Shown: in pieces, positions 35,592-44,381 of the stretch
Position numbering within the stretch: the stretch's first letter is position 1
How the letters are laid out: each line of letters starts with the position of its first letter
The notes under the pieces: generated by a model
What the model was told of the DNA's origin: nothing
The model's database searches: none
What the model saw: only the letters and a program-made list of their open reading frames with translations
Virus record (IMG/VR): IMGVR_UViG_3300009184_004920
Location: 1 to 51,369 of that record
Length of the DNA: 51,369 bases
Origin: a virus
Direction: 5' to 3' (one strand)
Made by a program: the position numbers and the translations under genes

Positions 35592-37548
35592 TTGTGCGAC
35601 TATGATGTAGGATGGCTGCTGAATAAAAATCTAATTTGTGAGATTCGGCGATCTCAGAAACTTCATCGAGAAGCCCTAAAGATTCTATTACATTAAAATC
35701 TTTTACACATTCAAGAGCTTTATTTCCCCAATCATTTTTTTCATGGGAGCAAATAATCTTTTTGCAAAGCTCTTGAATAGCAGAGTTTTGCTGCTTGCTT
35801 AATCTCTTAACACCCAAGTTTTCTTTGGCTTGAGCTTTTACATTATTTTCAAAAGCTTCGATTTCGTAAACAATCTCTTGGATGTTTTTGCGCGAGAAAT
35901 TGGCTTCTGTAATTGCTCCTTGTGGACGACCAGCAGATTTAGGTGTTTGATTTGTTTCTTGTCCGTTAGCGTCTGCAATAACTGGCACACCGCCAACAAG
36001 CGGGTTGTAGAAGCCTTTCTCACGATCATTAACAAAGCTCTGTTGCGCTGGAGCAATCTCTTCAGCTTGTGGAAATCTACCAGTATTGAACACTGTAAGA
36101 CCTTGCTGCGGAGTGATGACTCCAAGTTCCATGAGCCTAGTGGTAACACGGAGAAGTTGAGTGTTGTCTTTGAAGTCGATTTCTTTGAAGCGAGCTTCTG
36201 GGTAAGAGCGAAAGCCAAGAGCCTTAGAGATTCTTTTGATTTCTGGCTGCAAGAACTCGTTCAAGAAAGCTTGACGGCTCTCTTTGAGACGATCAATAAA
36301 CATGTCAATTTTTGTGGCAATGTTACCATACTTGTCATCGCCAAAGAAAATGTTTTGAAGACCTTGTTCAATGTCTTTATTTAGTGTTTCATATTTGGCT
36401 GGTCCAAGAACTTTGTTAAGGTCTGGAATAACGAAATTAGCCTCTGTTGTATAGTCTGAGATGAGCACTCTTCCGACAGATTCGTTTCGGAAGAGGTCTT
36501 GCATGGCTTGGAGATTGTGGTGGTTGATTCCTCCTTTATCGGGTGGTGCGCCCATTGTGATAAGTAGAATGACATTCTCAACGGTTCTTGTGATTGCTTG
36601 GTCCATTTTCTTGAGTTCAAGCTTGGCATTGATGTCTTGAAGAACAGGAAAACCAAAAGGAATAGAGAAAGGCTCATAGTCTTGTTTTTTATAAAATGCG
36701 AAATGTAGTTTTTCTGGATTGATTTTTATTTTTAAACCGTTCTTGGCGAAGCCGCCTTTTTGAATATTTTTGCGGTCTGCTTCGGGGAAAGAGTTTAGCA
36801 ACTCAATGTCTTCTTCGGATTGTGGATTGCGCAATCTTTCCAAATCATATTCAGATAGAACTTTTTCATAACTTGTTGCATTAAAAGTTGTCACGCGCTT
36901 AGCAACAATATCAAAAGGATTTAAAAGAATATACTTGAGAGGAATCTGGTTTCTAAGCTCTGCTCCTTCTTCTGCATACATGGTGGAGAGCTTTTTAAAG
37001 TCTTCTAAATCAAACTTACCATCAACTCTGTAGATGAAGATGTTGCCGCTGCGATAGTATTCGCGGAAAAACTGGTCTTTCAAATCCCATACGCGAATCT
37101 TACGCATCCAGCGATAAAAGAAGTCTTTTGCTTTGTCTGTGCCGCCTTCAAAAAAGATTTCGCCATTGGAAAATTCCGACATCAAATCAATAGCATTGCG
37201 GAAAATAGGAACATTGGCGTAGGCTTTTTGACATAGCTCAATTGCCTCGCGAACATAAACACCGTCGTTAGAAAAGCTGTAAGGCAACATGCCAGCACGA
37301 ATGCTGCTGTAGCGATCAAAAGTCGGAGCAAGAGCCGCACGATTAACTCTGCTAGAAGTTGCATCTGTTCTGCTTAAACCTTCTCTGGAAGCTTTTGCAA
37401 ATTGAACCATAGAAGCATCAGAAGTGTAAAATGGTTCACCAGCCGAAACAGGCTCAGTGTTTGCAGTAATTGTTGATTGAAAGTTCGGAAGAGACTTTTG
37501 ATTGAACTTTGTCCAATAGTCGGATTTTTTGTTGTAAGAGCGGGCCAT
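35581..37548 (-). CDS. portal protein
   Basis: 655 residues. It forms the dodecameric vertex ring through which DNA enters. Portal-like content: YVREAIELCQKAYANVPIFRNAIDLMSEF near the start, FFREYYRSGNIFIYRVDG, LHFAFYKKQDYEPFSIPFGFPVLQDI, and a clip/stem region (AITRTVENVILLITMGAPPDKGG). The order terminase-portal-protease-capsid is the classical one. The C-terminal 100 residues form an extra helical extension with a Cys pair. The start is fixed by a GTGTAATATAAATTA box directly before the ATG. Confidence 0.85.
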   Translation of the reverse strand: MARSYNKKSDYWTKFNQKSLPNFQSTITANTEPVSAGEPFYTSDASMVQFAKASREGLSRTDATSSRVNRAALAPTFDRYSSIRAGMLPYSFSNDGVYVREAIELCQKAYANVPIFRNAIDLMSEFSNGEIFFEGGTDKAKDFFYRWMRKIRVWDLKDQFFREYYRSGNIFIYRVDGKFDLEDFKKLSTMYAEEGAELRNQIPLKYILLNPFDIVAKRVTTFNATSYEKVLSEYDLERLRNPQSEEDIELLNSFPEADRKNIQKGGFAKNGLKIKINPEKLHFAFYKKQDYEPFSIPFGFPVLQDINAKLELKKMDQAITRTVENVILLITMGAPPDKGGINHHNLQAMQDLFRNESVGRVLISDYTTEANFVIPDLNKVLGPAKYETLNKDIEQGLQNIFFGDDKYGNIATKIDMFIDRLKESRQAFLNEFLQPEIKRISKALGFRSYPEARFKEIDFKDNTQLLRVTTRLMELGVITPQQGLTVFNTGRFPQAEEIAPAQQSFVNDREKGFYNPLVGGVPVIADANGQETNQTPKSAGRPQGAITEANFSRKNIQEIVYEIEAFENNVKAQAKENLGVKRLSKQQNSAIQELCKKIICSHEKNDWGNKALECVKDFNVIESLGLLDEVSEIAESHKLDFYSAAILHHSRTNES

Positions 37549-37563
37549 TAATTTATATTACAC
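37549..37563 (-). promoter_or_regulatory. late-type start motif GTGTAATATAAATTA (minus strand)
   Basis: The box abuts the portal ATG in the 48-nt gap after the terminase gene. It is one of the best matches to the consensus. Confidence 0.5.
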
Positions 37564-37596
37564 GCAAATCTTACAAATCCCACTTTCAAAGTTACT

Positions 37597-39459
37597 TTAA
37601 ACAAAAAATGGAGCGAATGTAGCTTCTGTATCCTCTGCTTTAAAATTCATCATGTCAAAGTAGGTTTGAACCATCCAGTTGCCTAGAACCAAAGAAGAGT
37701 AAGAGTCACGACGAGCTTTATCTGCGCCATTTTGCCTCTTTAGGTTTGATGGCAAGTCGAAAGACTGTGTGCCTTGGCTAGTTGTTGAAACTTGAATAAG
37801 AGCACACTCAGCCTTGGTCAAATCAATCATGTCTTTCTGGTGCTCGATAAAATCAATCATTTTTGCGGCTGTATTCTTTTCATCCGCATCTGCCACTCTC
37901 AAGAACCTGATTTGGTCAATGGGAATACTCTTGCCTCTTTGGCGTTGATAGTCATCATTAACTGCGCTGCAAGCAAACCAAATTCTCTTATGATCAAAAG
38001 AAGACTGCAATGATTCGTTTGCAAACCGAATCCATTGTGAAGTTGGGCGGCGAAGATGGCATATCTTTTTGGACGATAAGTTGTATTGATTGCGAGCTTC
38101 GCGCAAAGATGCGTCGTAGTTTTGAACATCATCAAAGTCTGCGTCAAAGCAGTCGATTTTTAAATCATTACTTTTGAACAAGTCGCTTTCGTTACAAGCG
38201 TTTAGGAATTGCACGCCGCCATTGTAGTCACCAACAATACAAACAATATTGAAGTTTGTTAAGATATAATAAAAATAAAAAATATGATCTTTTAGGCGAG
38301 TGCCAGAAATAGCATAGCTATGAACAACTGTTCCTATTCGCTTTTCTTTATTGATTTTAATAACATGCATGCCAAAGTCGTCAGAGCTTTCGCTTTCAGA
38401 CCAAGATGGGTCAAAAGATAAAATATATTCGTCGTTTGGTTCACCAGCAATTTCCACACATTGACCTTGACCATCTTCAATGGTGCAAGCTGCCATTTTG
38501 CTAACTTTAAAATAACCGCTGGAATCATCAGTGAATATCGAGCCAAACTCGCGATCAAACTGAGACTGACTCAAGGTTGATTTTGCTTGCTGAATCAAAG
38601 ACTGATCGTATAACTGAGTTGGAGCACAGTCATAACTCAAGTGCATGATAACGCGATGTGCCACATCACTTTTTTCAGGATTTAAAATAAGATGCTCGTA
38701 TTGCTGATATAGTTTATACAAGTATTCAAATTTGTAGGAGGCAGAAGAAAGCCCAATGATTTTATTATTCGGCCATTGAGCGCGATCTTCTTCTTGCATT
38801 TTACCCGTTTCAATCAATTCTGTTTCCAAGTTATAAATTTCCTGACGCTCTGTGGGGTTTTCCACAACAGATAAGAAAGGCAAAATAACTTCATTAAAGA
38901 TTCGTTCTGGCATGAGCAAGAACTCGTCAATAATCATTCTTTGAAAGCGGAAGCCGCGCAGTTTTTCGCCATCACCAAGAGGCAGCGCAGTGATCTTGCT
39001 GCGGCCAATTTCCATGACCCACTGATCGTTATTTTTAGAAACTCTTGTGACTGCCTCGGCGAACATAGAGGCTTTCGGCGTTTTCATAATGTCTTCAATC
39101 TTGCTGAAGATCATTCGGCTCTGACGAAAGCTTTTGGATATGATGCCAATATGCACTCCTTGATGCAGAACAGCGTCTAGAGCAGCGAACAAACCTGTTG
39201 TAAAGCTTTTACTCTGGCCACGACTCCAAACGCCTAGAAAGTAATCTGTGAGCATCATGGACTTGATTGCCATGTGCTGAAATGGAAACAATTTAATACC
39301 AGTTAACAATTCGCAAGTGAAAGACGGATTCTCCTTGAGAAACTTGTACAGCATGATCTTGGCTTCTCTCTCTTCTAAAAAACCTTTCGCATCAAGGATT
39401 TCTTGATTGATGTTTAGAAAGTGTTTTCTTCTTTTTTGATTGCCTTCAGTCCAAGCCAT
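37597..39459 (-). CDS. terL: terminase large subunit
   Basis: 620 residues. ATP-driven DNA packaging motor and headful nuclease. Walker A-like SRGQSKS (79-85), Walker B RMIIDEF with Asp178-Glu179, coupling motif IIGLSSAS (234-241). The RNase H-like nuclease starts at YILSFDPSW (Asp350), followed by CIVGDYNGG and the C-terminal KARRDSYSSLVLG. Length and order are normal. It has a real ribosome binding site (ACGGAGG). The ATG overlaps the ERCC4-nuclease gene by 14 nt. Confidence 0.95.
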   Translation of the reverse strand: MAWTEGNQKRRKHFLNINQEILDAKGFLEEREAKIMLYKFLKENPSFTCELLTGIKLFPFQHMAIKSMMLTDYFLGVWSRGQSKSFTTGLFAALDAVLHQGVHIGIISKSFRQSRMIFSKIEDIMKTPKASMFAEAVTRVSKNNDQWVMEIGRSKITALPLGDGEKLRGFRFQRMIIDEFLLMPERIFNEVILPFLSVVENPTERQEIYNLETELIETGKMQEEDRAQWPNNKIIGLSSASYKFEYLYKLYQQYEHLILNPEKSDVAHRVIMHLSYDCAPTQLYDQSLIQQAKSTLSQSQFDREFGSIFTDDSSGYFKVSKMAACTIEDGQGQCVEIAGEPNDEYILSFDPSWSESESSDDFGMHVIKINKEKRIGTVVHSYAISGTRLKDHIFYFYYILTNFNIVCIVGDYNGGVQFLNACNESDLFKSNDLKIDCFDADFDDVQNYDASLREARNQYNLSSKKICHLRRPTSQWIRFANESLQSSFDHKRIWFACSAVNDDYQRQRGKSIPIDQIRFLRVADADEKNTAAKMIDFIEHQKDMIDLTKAECALIQVSTTSQGTQSFDLPSNLKRQNGADKARRDSYSSLVLGNWMVQTYFDMMNFKAEDTEATFAPFFV

Positions 39460-40369
39460 TTAATAATCCTCCGTTAATATAAAATTGTAAATCTACGTTC
39501 CAAAGCTTTTTGCCATGAACCAAAAGAAGAGGAATAAGCTTTTCACTGTTCTTGCGATTGCTGGAGAACACAAACTGGCAGCAGTCTTTGAATTCCATTT
39601 GCAAAGCTCTCATATTGTGGTAGATGTAAGCAAGATTGCTCTTGTGAGAGTTTTTGCCATTGTTTTTCTGTATCTGTTCAAAGTCGCTTTCCACAACCAC
39701 AAAAATGAAACACTCCTGCTCCCGCGCACGCGAGAGTTCACGCTTGAATCGTTCCAAGTTATCTTCGCTCACTGTGGATTTAAAATCTGATTCAGACTTG
39801 CGATCAACAAATGTATAATTAAAATACTTTGGCTCAACACAGTAATCTCCCAAATCCAGCTTTAGAAATTCGCTGTTCTTGAAGGATAGGGGTTGCTGCT
39901 CTCGCGTGTCAATGAAAATTTTTGGGTTTGGATTGGCGAGGCATTCTTTTGGAAACTTATCGCCAAACATAAGCTTTGAGCCGCAACTCTCAGTTGCCGC
40001 AGAGTAACTGCCAAAAAACTTTTTAAAAACTGAAATGCTTGGCAAACCATAACTCTTCAGGATAACTTCGCATGGTGCAAATCCATCCTTGGTCTTTGAA
40101 CAAAGCATGTCCAAAAGAATCATACAAACTCCCAAATCTTTATTGTATTGTTGATTAAAGAACTTGTCCTGATTCTCACTACTGAGAAAATAAGTTTGAA
40201 AATACTGCTCTTTGTTTTTAAAAGGTAATAAATCGCCAGTAAGCAAGTCTTTGCGCCTAAAATGCTTTACATAATAATCATGCAAGAACATGTCATGCTT
40301 TTTGATGTGAGCATGAAGACTGCGTTCTGAATCGAACCCTTGTTGACATTCTAAACAATTAAATAACAT
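39446..40369 (-). CDS. ERCC4/XPF-like nuclease with N-terminal C2H2 zinc finger
   Basis: 307 residues from the ATG at 40369, preferred to a TTG at 40387. A perfect C2H2 finger opens the protein (Cys5, Cys8, Phe12, Leu18, His21, His25). The nuclease core is IFIDTREQQPLSF (151-163), LDLGDYCV (171-178), FVDRKSESDF (187-196) and NLERFKREL (204-212), corresponding to the GDx(n)ERKx3D signature of XPF/Mus81 with Asp in place of the first Glu of ERK. Such enzymes cut branched DNA. The gene sits between the putative small and the large terminase genes, so it may trim branched concatemers before packaging (inference). Confidence 0.82.
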   Translation of the reverse strand: MLFNCLECQQGFDSERSLHAHIKKHDMFLHDYYVKHFRRKDLLTGDLLPFKNKEQYFQTYFLSSENQDKFFNQQYNKDLGVCMILLDMLCSKTKDGFAPCEVILKSYGLPSISVFKKFFGSYSAATESCGSKLMFGDKFPKECLANPNPKIFIDTREQQPLSFKNSEFLKLDLGDYCVEPKYFNYTFVDRKSESDFKSTVSEDNLERFKRELSRAREQECFIFVVVESDFEQIQKNNGKNSHKSNLAYIYHNMRALQMEFKDCCQFVFSSNRKNSEKLIPLLLVHGKKLWNVDLQFYINGGLLNGLD

Positions 40370-41411
40370 CTTCTTTTGAAACACCAAGAACTCTCGCTTT
40401 CCATTCGCCCATGCTCTCTAGCCTATTAGCTTCTTCGCTAATTATCTTCTTTTGCATCTCTGCAATCTTGACCATGTTTTTGCGCTCTTCCTCATCCTGA
40501 AACAACTGAACCAAAGAAATAATTGATGCATTTTCTTTGTATTTATTTTTCATTCTTTCGGCGCGATCACCTTGCAGTTTTTTAGTGAGATTTTCAATGC
40601 GCCCTTCGCATTGATGGTATTCGCTGGACTTTGCCTTGATGATTTCAGCAAGCCTCATGGTTATATCTTGTTGATCGTCAATCTCATCAAATTGATCGTT
40701 AAGTTTGTTCAAGTGCTTGCCAACAACTTCCAAGTTGATGATTTCTTTGCACACGTTCATGTAAAGATTCAATTCATCAGAGGATAGGTCTGGCTTGTCC
40801 CAAGTTAAACGAATAAATTCTTCTTCAAAAAGAATGCGATCTTTTTGCGACAAGTAATTATTCATGATTGTCACAAAGCGAGAATTGGAAAGATTAATAG
40901 TGAGCTTATCAATGCAAATCTTATACTGGCGAGAAATTTTATTTTCGTCTAGAGTCAAACCTGTAGCATCATTGATCTTTTTTAAGACGCGACTAGAAGC
41001 TTTTGGCGGAATGTACTCTGTGAGCAGTGCAGACTCAGAATTACCAACAAGATCAGGATTCACTAGTCTAATGTAGTCAAGAATCGCTCTTTGCTCCATG
41101 CCAAGCTTTTTAACTTCGCGATCTTGGAAAATTAATTCAGCAATGCGAAAAGTGGATGTTCCAGCTTGACTCTGCAAAAGAGCAAACTGTTTTTGAGCGT
41201 CATTTAATTCAATGCTTTCGCTCTTTTCTTTTTTTGTGGTTGTGAAGGAGTAATTGTTATCAATTAAAAATTGCCTAACCAAACGGCCTTCTTTTTTTCT
41301 TCCATCCAAAGACTGATCATTGAAACACCTTTTAGTGAGTTCGTTGAGATCAGTGATTTGCAAATAGTTTTCGCTAATGAATTTTTTTTGCTCTTCTGTG
41401 AGATCGCTCAT
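40359..41411 (-). CDS. putative terminase small subunit or packaging-associated protein
   Basis: 350 residues. A helical N-terminus with a possible helix-turn-helix (LTEEQKKFISENYLQITDLNELTKRCF) and a long helical/coiled C-terminal half (EIIKAKSSEYHQCEGRIENLTKKLQ). No family is certain. The position immediately upstream of the nuclease and large terminase genes is where a small terminase is expected. Its length is longer than usual. ATGA-type overlaps join it to the sigma factor gene before it and the nuclease gene after it. Confidence 0.45.
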   Translation of the reverse strand: MSDLTEEQKKFISENYLQITDLNELTKRCFNDQSLDGRKKEGRLVRQFLIDNNYSFTTTKKEKSESIELNDAQKQFALLQSQAGTSTFRIAELIFQDREVKKLGMEQRAILDYIRLVNPDLVGNSESALLTEYIPPKASSRVLKKINDATGLTLDENKISRQYKICIDKLTINLSNSRFVTIMNNYLSQKDRILFEEEFIRLTWDKPDLSSDELNLYMNVCKEIINLEVVGKHLNKLNDQFDEIDDQQDITMRLAEIIKAKSSEYHQCEGRIENLTKKLQGDRAERMKNKYKENASIISLVQLFQDEEERKNMVKIAEMQKKIISEEANRLESMGEWKARVLGVSKEDVI

Positions 41412-42094
41412 AAAATGTCTTTATTCTTTAAGATTTCAACAGCCTTGTCTCGAAAAAGCTTTTTGAGATTTTTGATTTGCTTGTAGCCGATTTTACGATT
41501 TTTTTCGCTGCTGCGATAGCCTAAAAATTTTGCAACATCTTCGTCCGACATCTTTTCGAAGAAAAGCATTTCATAGGCGCGAAAATAGTTTTCTGACAAT
41601 ACTTTTTTCATCTCTTGATTAAGCAAAGAGATTGATTGAGAATAGTCTAGTTGATGCAGAGGCATCTCTTCAACTTCGCGAGAGTGATTTTCCAACTCTA
41701 GCGGAAGCTTAATGTTATAACCGTATCTTTTGCTCTTGGACCAAACAGCATACTTTTCACAAGAGGAGTCTTGTGATCCGCTGATGTTTAGAGAACAAAA
41801 ATCATCGCCCAAATTGTAAGGGCAACTCATGCACGGTTTAACGTAATTTGTATAATTGTTGCGAATAAGATTTCGAATCTGATTAGCAATGACGCGAGAA
41901 AGCCAAGGCTCAAGAGCTTTCTTCTGGTCCCACATGCTCCACTTTTTGAAGATGTGTAATTTAATGATTTGCTCAACGTCTTCGAAAGACATCCATTTTA
42001 ATACGTTAAGCTGCCATTTGTTTCGGCGCTTTCGTATTTCGATTTCAATGATTGGTAGCTTTTCCTCGAAAAGAATTTTTTTACGTCTTGGCAT
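41408..42094 (-). CDS. phage RNA polymerase sigma factor (late-transcription type)
   Basis: 228 residues. Region 2-like segment: WMSFEDVEQIIKLHIFKKWS, then ALEPWLSRVIANQIRNLIRN (34-79), matching the core-binding and -10-binding helices of small sigma factors. A four-Cys cluster follows (Cys88, Cys91, Cys100, Cys112), probably a zinc site. Region 4-like helix-turn-helix: FRAYEMLFFEKMSDEDVAKFLGY, ending IGYKQIKNLKKLF (171-214). It probably directs host RNA polymerase to phage promoters; the GTGTAATTATAA-like boxes are candidate targets. It overlaps the zinc-ribbon gene by 14 nt and the next gene by 4 nt. Confidence 0.72.
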   Translation of the reverse strand: MPRRKKILFEEKLPIIEIEIRKRRNKWQLNVLKWMSFEDVEQIIKLHIFKKWSMWDQKKALEPWLSRVIANQIRNLIRNNYTNYVKPCMSCPYNLGDDFCSLNISGSQDSSCEKYAVWSKSKRYGYNIKLPLELENHSREVEEMPLHQLDYSQSISLLNQEMKKVLSENYFRAYEMLFFEKMSDEDVAKFLGYRSSEKNRKIGYKQIKNLKKLFRDKAVEILKNKDIL

Positions 42095-42428
42095 GTTTGT
42101 CTTTAAGTTCGCTTAAAGACATTGCGCGATTTCTTCTAGAGAATGTTCTTGGTTGACCAAAAAGCTCGCCTAATTGATAGCTACGATTGCTAGAACCGTC
42201 GTTTTCAATTTCATAAGCAAGAGAGGAAAGATTAGGAATTTCAGAAACATCAGAAAACTCTTCTGAGCTTTCATCTTCTTCTTTAATAGTTTCTTCTCTC
42301 TTGTTGGGCGCAGGTAGTTTAGCTGATGCGGTGGCAGTTAATTTTGTACCGCATTTTCCGCAAAAGTTTGGAGCAGAGACTGTGTAAGTTATTTTATTGC
42401 CACAGTTGGTACAGAATGAAACGGCCAT
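42081..42428 (-). CDS. zinc-ribbon protein
   Basis: 115 residues. The N-terminal ribbon FCTNCGNKITY...NFCGKCGTKL has two CxxC pairs. An acidic linker and a basic C-terminal end (RTFSRRNRAMSLSELKDKHAK) follow. It may bind nucleic acid or act as a cofactor of the sigma factor encoded 14 nt inside its end; that link is based only on the overlap. Confidence 0.65.
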   Translation of the reverse strand: MAVSFCTNCGNKITYTVSAPNFCGKCGTKLTATASAKLPAPNKREETIKEEDESSEEFSDVSEIPNLSSLAYEIENDGSSNRSYQLGELFGQPRTFSRRNRAMSLSELKDKHAKT

Positions 42429-42429
42429 A

Positions 42430-42708
42430 TTATTTAGATTTTAATTCTTTTTTGATTTCGTCAGTGTCTCGCTTTATATATTCAAGCTTAGTGTTGATTA
42501 ATTCAACTATTGATTGAATTTTTTGATCAAGCATTTTGTTTTTTGATTCCACTTCGACTACTCTCTCATCAAGAACTTGCAAATCTACTATAGAGGCATA
42601 ATTACTGTTAAGCCACAAAACAAGAACGCCCACAACAACTAACACAGTGCTCTTGATGGCTTCGAACCAATCAAGGCTAATTTTATTTGTTGAGGGCTTC
42701 TCTGGCAT
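42430..42708 (-). CDS. single-span membrane protein with coiled coil
   Basis: 92 residues. One membrane helix (STVLVVVGVLVLWLNSNYA, about 20-38) and a C-terminal coiled coil (VVEVESKNKMLDQKIQSIVE, extending to the Lys-rich end). This layout fits a spanin-like or holin-like lysis protein, or a membrane tether. No endolysin lies nearby, so lysis is only a guess. It has its own late-type box. Confidence 0.6.
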   Translation of the reverse strand: MPEKPSTNKISLDWFEAIKSTVLVVVGVLVLWLNSNYASIVDLQVLDERVVEVESKNKMLDQKIQSIVELINTKLEYIKRDTDEIKKELKSK

Positions 42709-42722
42709 GTTTTAATTTACAC
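42709..42722 (-). promoter_or_regulatory. late-type start motif GTGTAAATTAAAAC (minus strand)
   Basis: The box overlaps the stop of the PhoH gene (GTG TAA) and abuts the ATG of the membrane-protein gene. Confidence 0.45.
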
Positions 42723-43439
42723 TTTTTTATCCATGTTTTCGATTTTTTCAACGATAAATTTAAGAATTTCGCTGCGGAAAATATCGCTCTTGTCAAACTT
42801 AAAAACATGAATTCCTCTGGCTTTACTTTCTTCGTTATCGAAACAATCCAAGAAGCGTGAGAACCCGCTGCTGCGAATATCGCTTTGCATCAAATCACCA
42901 GATAAGAAAATCTTGGCATTCTCGCCAACGCGAGTGAGAAGCGTTACAAGCTCTTTTTTAGAGAAGTTTTGGCACTCATCACAAACAACAACTTTGTTTT
43001 GCCAGCTTGAGCCGCGCACAAAGTTTACTGGCATAGCGTTAATAACGCCATCTTTGCGCAAGGATACCATTGTGGGCGCTGTGATGATTTCGTCCATCTT
43101 GTCCTCAAGAGGCATCAAGAAAGGCGAGAACTTCTCATCCACTGTTCCTGGCAAGCTGCCCAAGCCTTTGTCGCCGCTCTCTGCAATGCTGCGAATGTAT
43201 GTTAAGTCCCAATCTCTGTTTGATGCTAAAAGATTCAACGCAGAATAAACGCTCATGTAAGTTTTCGCGCTTCCTGCTGGACCTGCTATGAAGACAATTT
43301 TTGTGTCTGGGTTTAAACAGATTTCGAGTAGTTGTTTTTGCTTTTCAGAAAATTTAAATTTGCGCTGTTTGAACTCGACTTTACGTTCCATTGAACCGAT
43401 TTCAATAGAACCCTCTGAAGACTTTTTAGATTTGGCCAT
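42717..43439 (-). CDS. phoH: PhoH-like ATPase
   Basis: 240 residues. Walker A GPAGSAKT (53-60) after FSEKQKQLLEICLNPDTKIVF, Walker B region KVVVCDECQNFSKKELVTLL, and IFLSGDLMQSD match PhoH, a P-loop ATPase related to superfamily 1 helicases and common in phages. Its role in phage infection is unsettled; RNA or nucleotide metabolism is proposed. It is the first gene of the terminase-sigma cluster and has a perfect late-type box. Confidence 0.92.
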   Translation of the reverse strand: MAKSKKSSEGSIEIGSMERKVEFKQRKFKFSEKQKQLLEICLNPDTKIVFIAGPAGSAKTYMSVYSALNLLASNRDWDLTYIRSIAESGDKGLGSLPGTVDEKFSPFLMPLEDKMDEIITAPTMVSLRKDGVINAMPVNFVRGSSWQNKVVVCDECQNFSKKELVTLLTRVGENAKIFLSGDLMQSDIRSSGFSRFLDCFDNEESKARGIHVFKFDKSDIFRSEILKFIVEKIENMDKKV

Positions 43440-43455
43440 TCAGATTATATTACAC
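43440..43455 (-). promoter_or_regulatory. late-type start motif GTGTAATATAATCTGA (minus strand)
   Basis: The box runs into the phoH ATG on the minus strand; GTGTAATATAAT is close to the consensus. Confidence 0.5.
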
Positions 43456-43456
43456 T

Positions 43457-44365
43457 TTAATAAATATTTTCTCTGATTGTTACTGAACCATTTAAAGAAT
43501 TTCCTTGCTGCTGAGTGAGTGATTGGCTAGTGATTTTGCCGCTCACATCAATGGCAAAAACATAATTGCTGCGGGGATCAAAAGAAGTTCCAGTGATAAA
43601 ATGCCTAAAAGGAGAAAACCTAAAACTCACAAAAGAACCATCGCCGCTGCCATTAAAATCAATAATTTGTCCCACATTCTCGCCCTCAATAGTGACTGTG
43701 CGCTCAACGCTGTTCAAAAGAACTCTCTCTGGTGTTTTGTAGCCAATGGTGTAAACAGGCGTGCGAGAGCAGGAAACGCTGATTTGAGCGCTCTTCTTGC
43801 TTTGAGGTAGTGGCTCTAGGTTGCCAGTGATGCCCACTGCTAAAGCGTGCAAAGAATCAAAATAAGCTCCTGTTCCAGCTTGCTTCAGAAGATTTGGCGC
43901 ATTTGCCATGCCAGTAAATGTTGTGCCCTCAATTGTGTCAACATCGTAACTATTAAAGTCGGCGCTAAAAATGATTGGCTGATAGGGAGTGATTTGAATC
44001 GAGTAAGAATTAAGGTGACAGTCTTTAAACAAGAAATTGCCCACTCTAATCTGATGTCCTGTTTGAAATTCGCCAGTGAGCGCCAAAACTCCTGTTTGAG
44101 AAATTCTGCGAGAATTCGCGTTCTCCCCAATCATGGGAAACCAAGAGAAAGAAACTTTGGCAGCTAATGGGGCTGTGGGTGCAAAATCGTTTCTGATGGG
44201 AGTCTTGCCCAAATATTTTCGCGGCTCTAGAGATGAGTCAAAATTTATGCTCACTTCATTTGCTGCCATCAAGTCATTGTTTGTGCCTACTGTGACAGGA
44301 GCTTGGTTGACTGCGCTGAAATTTGCGAAAACGGGAACGTTTGTGTATTTAATGAATTTTGACAT
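43457..44365 (-). CDS. tail-tube-fold structural protein (fourth paralogue)
   Basis: 302 residues from the ATG at 44365 (MSKFIKYTNVPVFANFSAV), chosen because AAAAGG lies just upstream; a start further up would cross the GTGTAA box. Pieces FKDCHLNSYSIQITPYQPII, QISVSCSRTPVYTIGYKTPE and VERTVTIEGENV correspond to those in the tube protein at 29486. It lies far from the other tail genes, beside phoH. It could be a minor tube, tail-terminator or head-tail joining protein. Confidence 0.6.
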   Translation of the reverse strand: MSKFIKYTNVPVFANFSAVNQAPVTVGTNNDLMAANEVSINFDSSLEPRKYLGKTPIRNDFAPTAPLAAKVSFSWFPMIGENANSRRISQTGVLALTGEFQTGHQIRVGNFLFKDCHLNSYSIQITPYQPIIFSADFNSYDVDTIEGTTFTGMANAPNLLKQAGTGAYFDSLHALAVGITGNLEPLPQSKKSAQISVSCSRTPVYTIGYKTPERVLLNSVERTVTIEGENVGQIIDFNGSGDGSFVSFRFSPFRHFITGTSFDPRSNYVFAIDVSGKITSQSLTQQQGNSLNGSVTIRENIY

Positions 44366-44381
44366 TGACCTTTTCTTTTTC

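Noticed and set aside
27495-44365. Contractile tail (sheath and baseplate) genes
   Set aside because: None of the tail proteins resembles a sheath; the tube-like proteins occur without a large sheath gene beside them.
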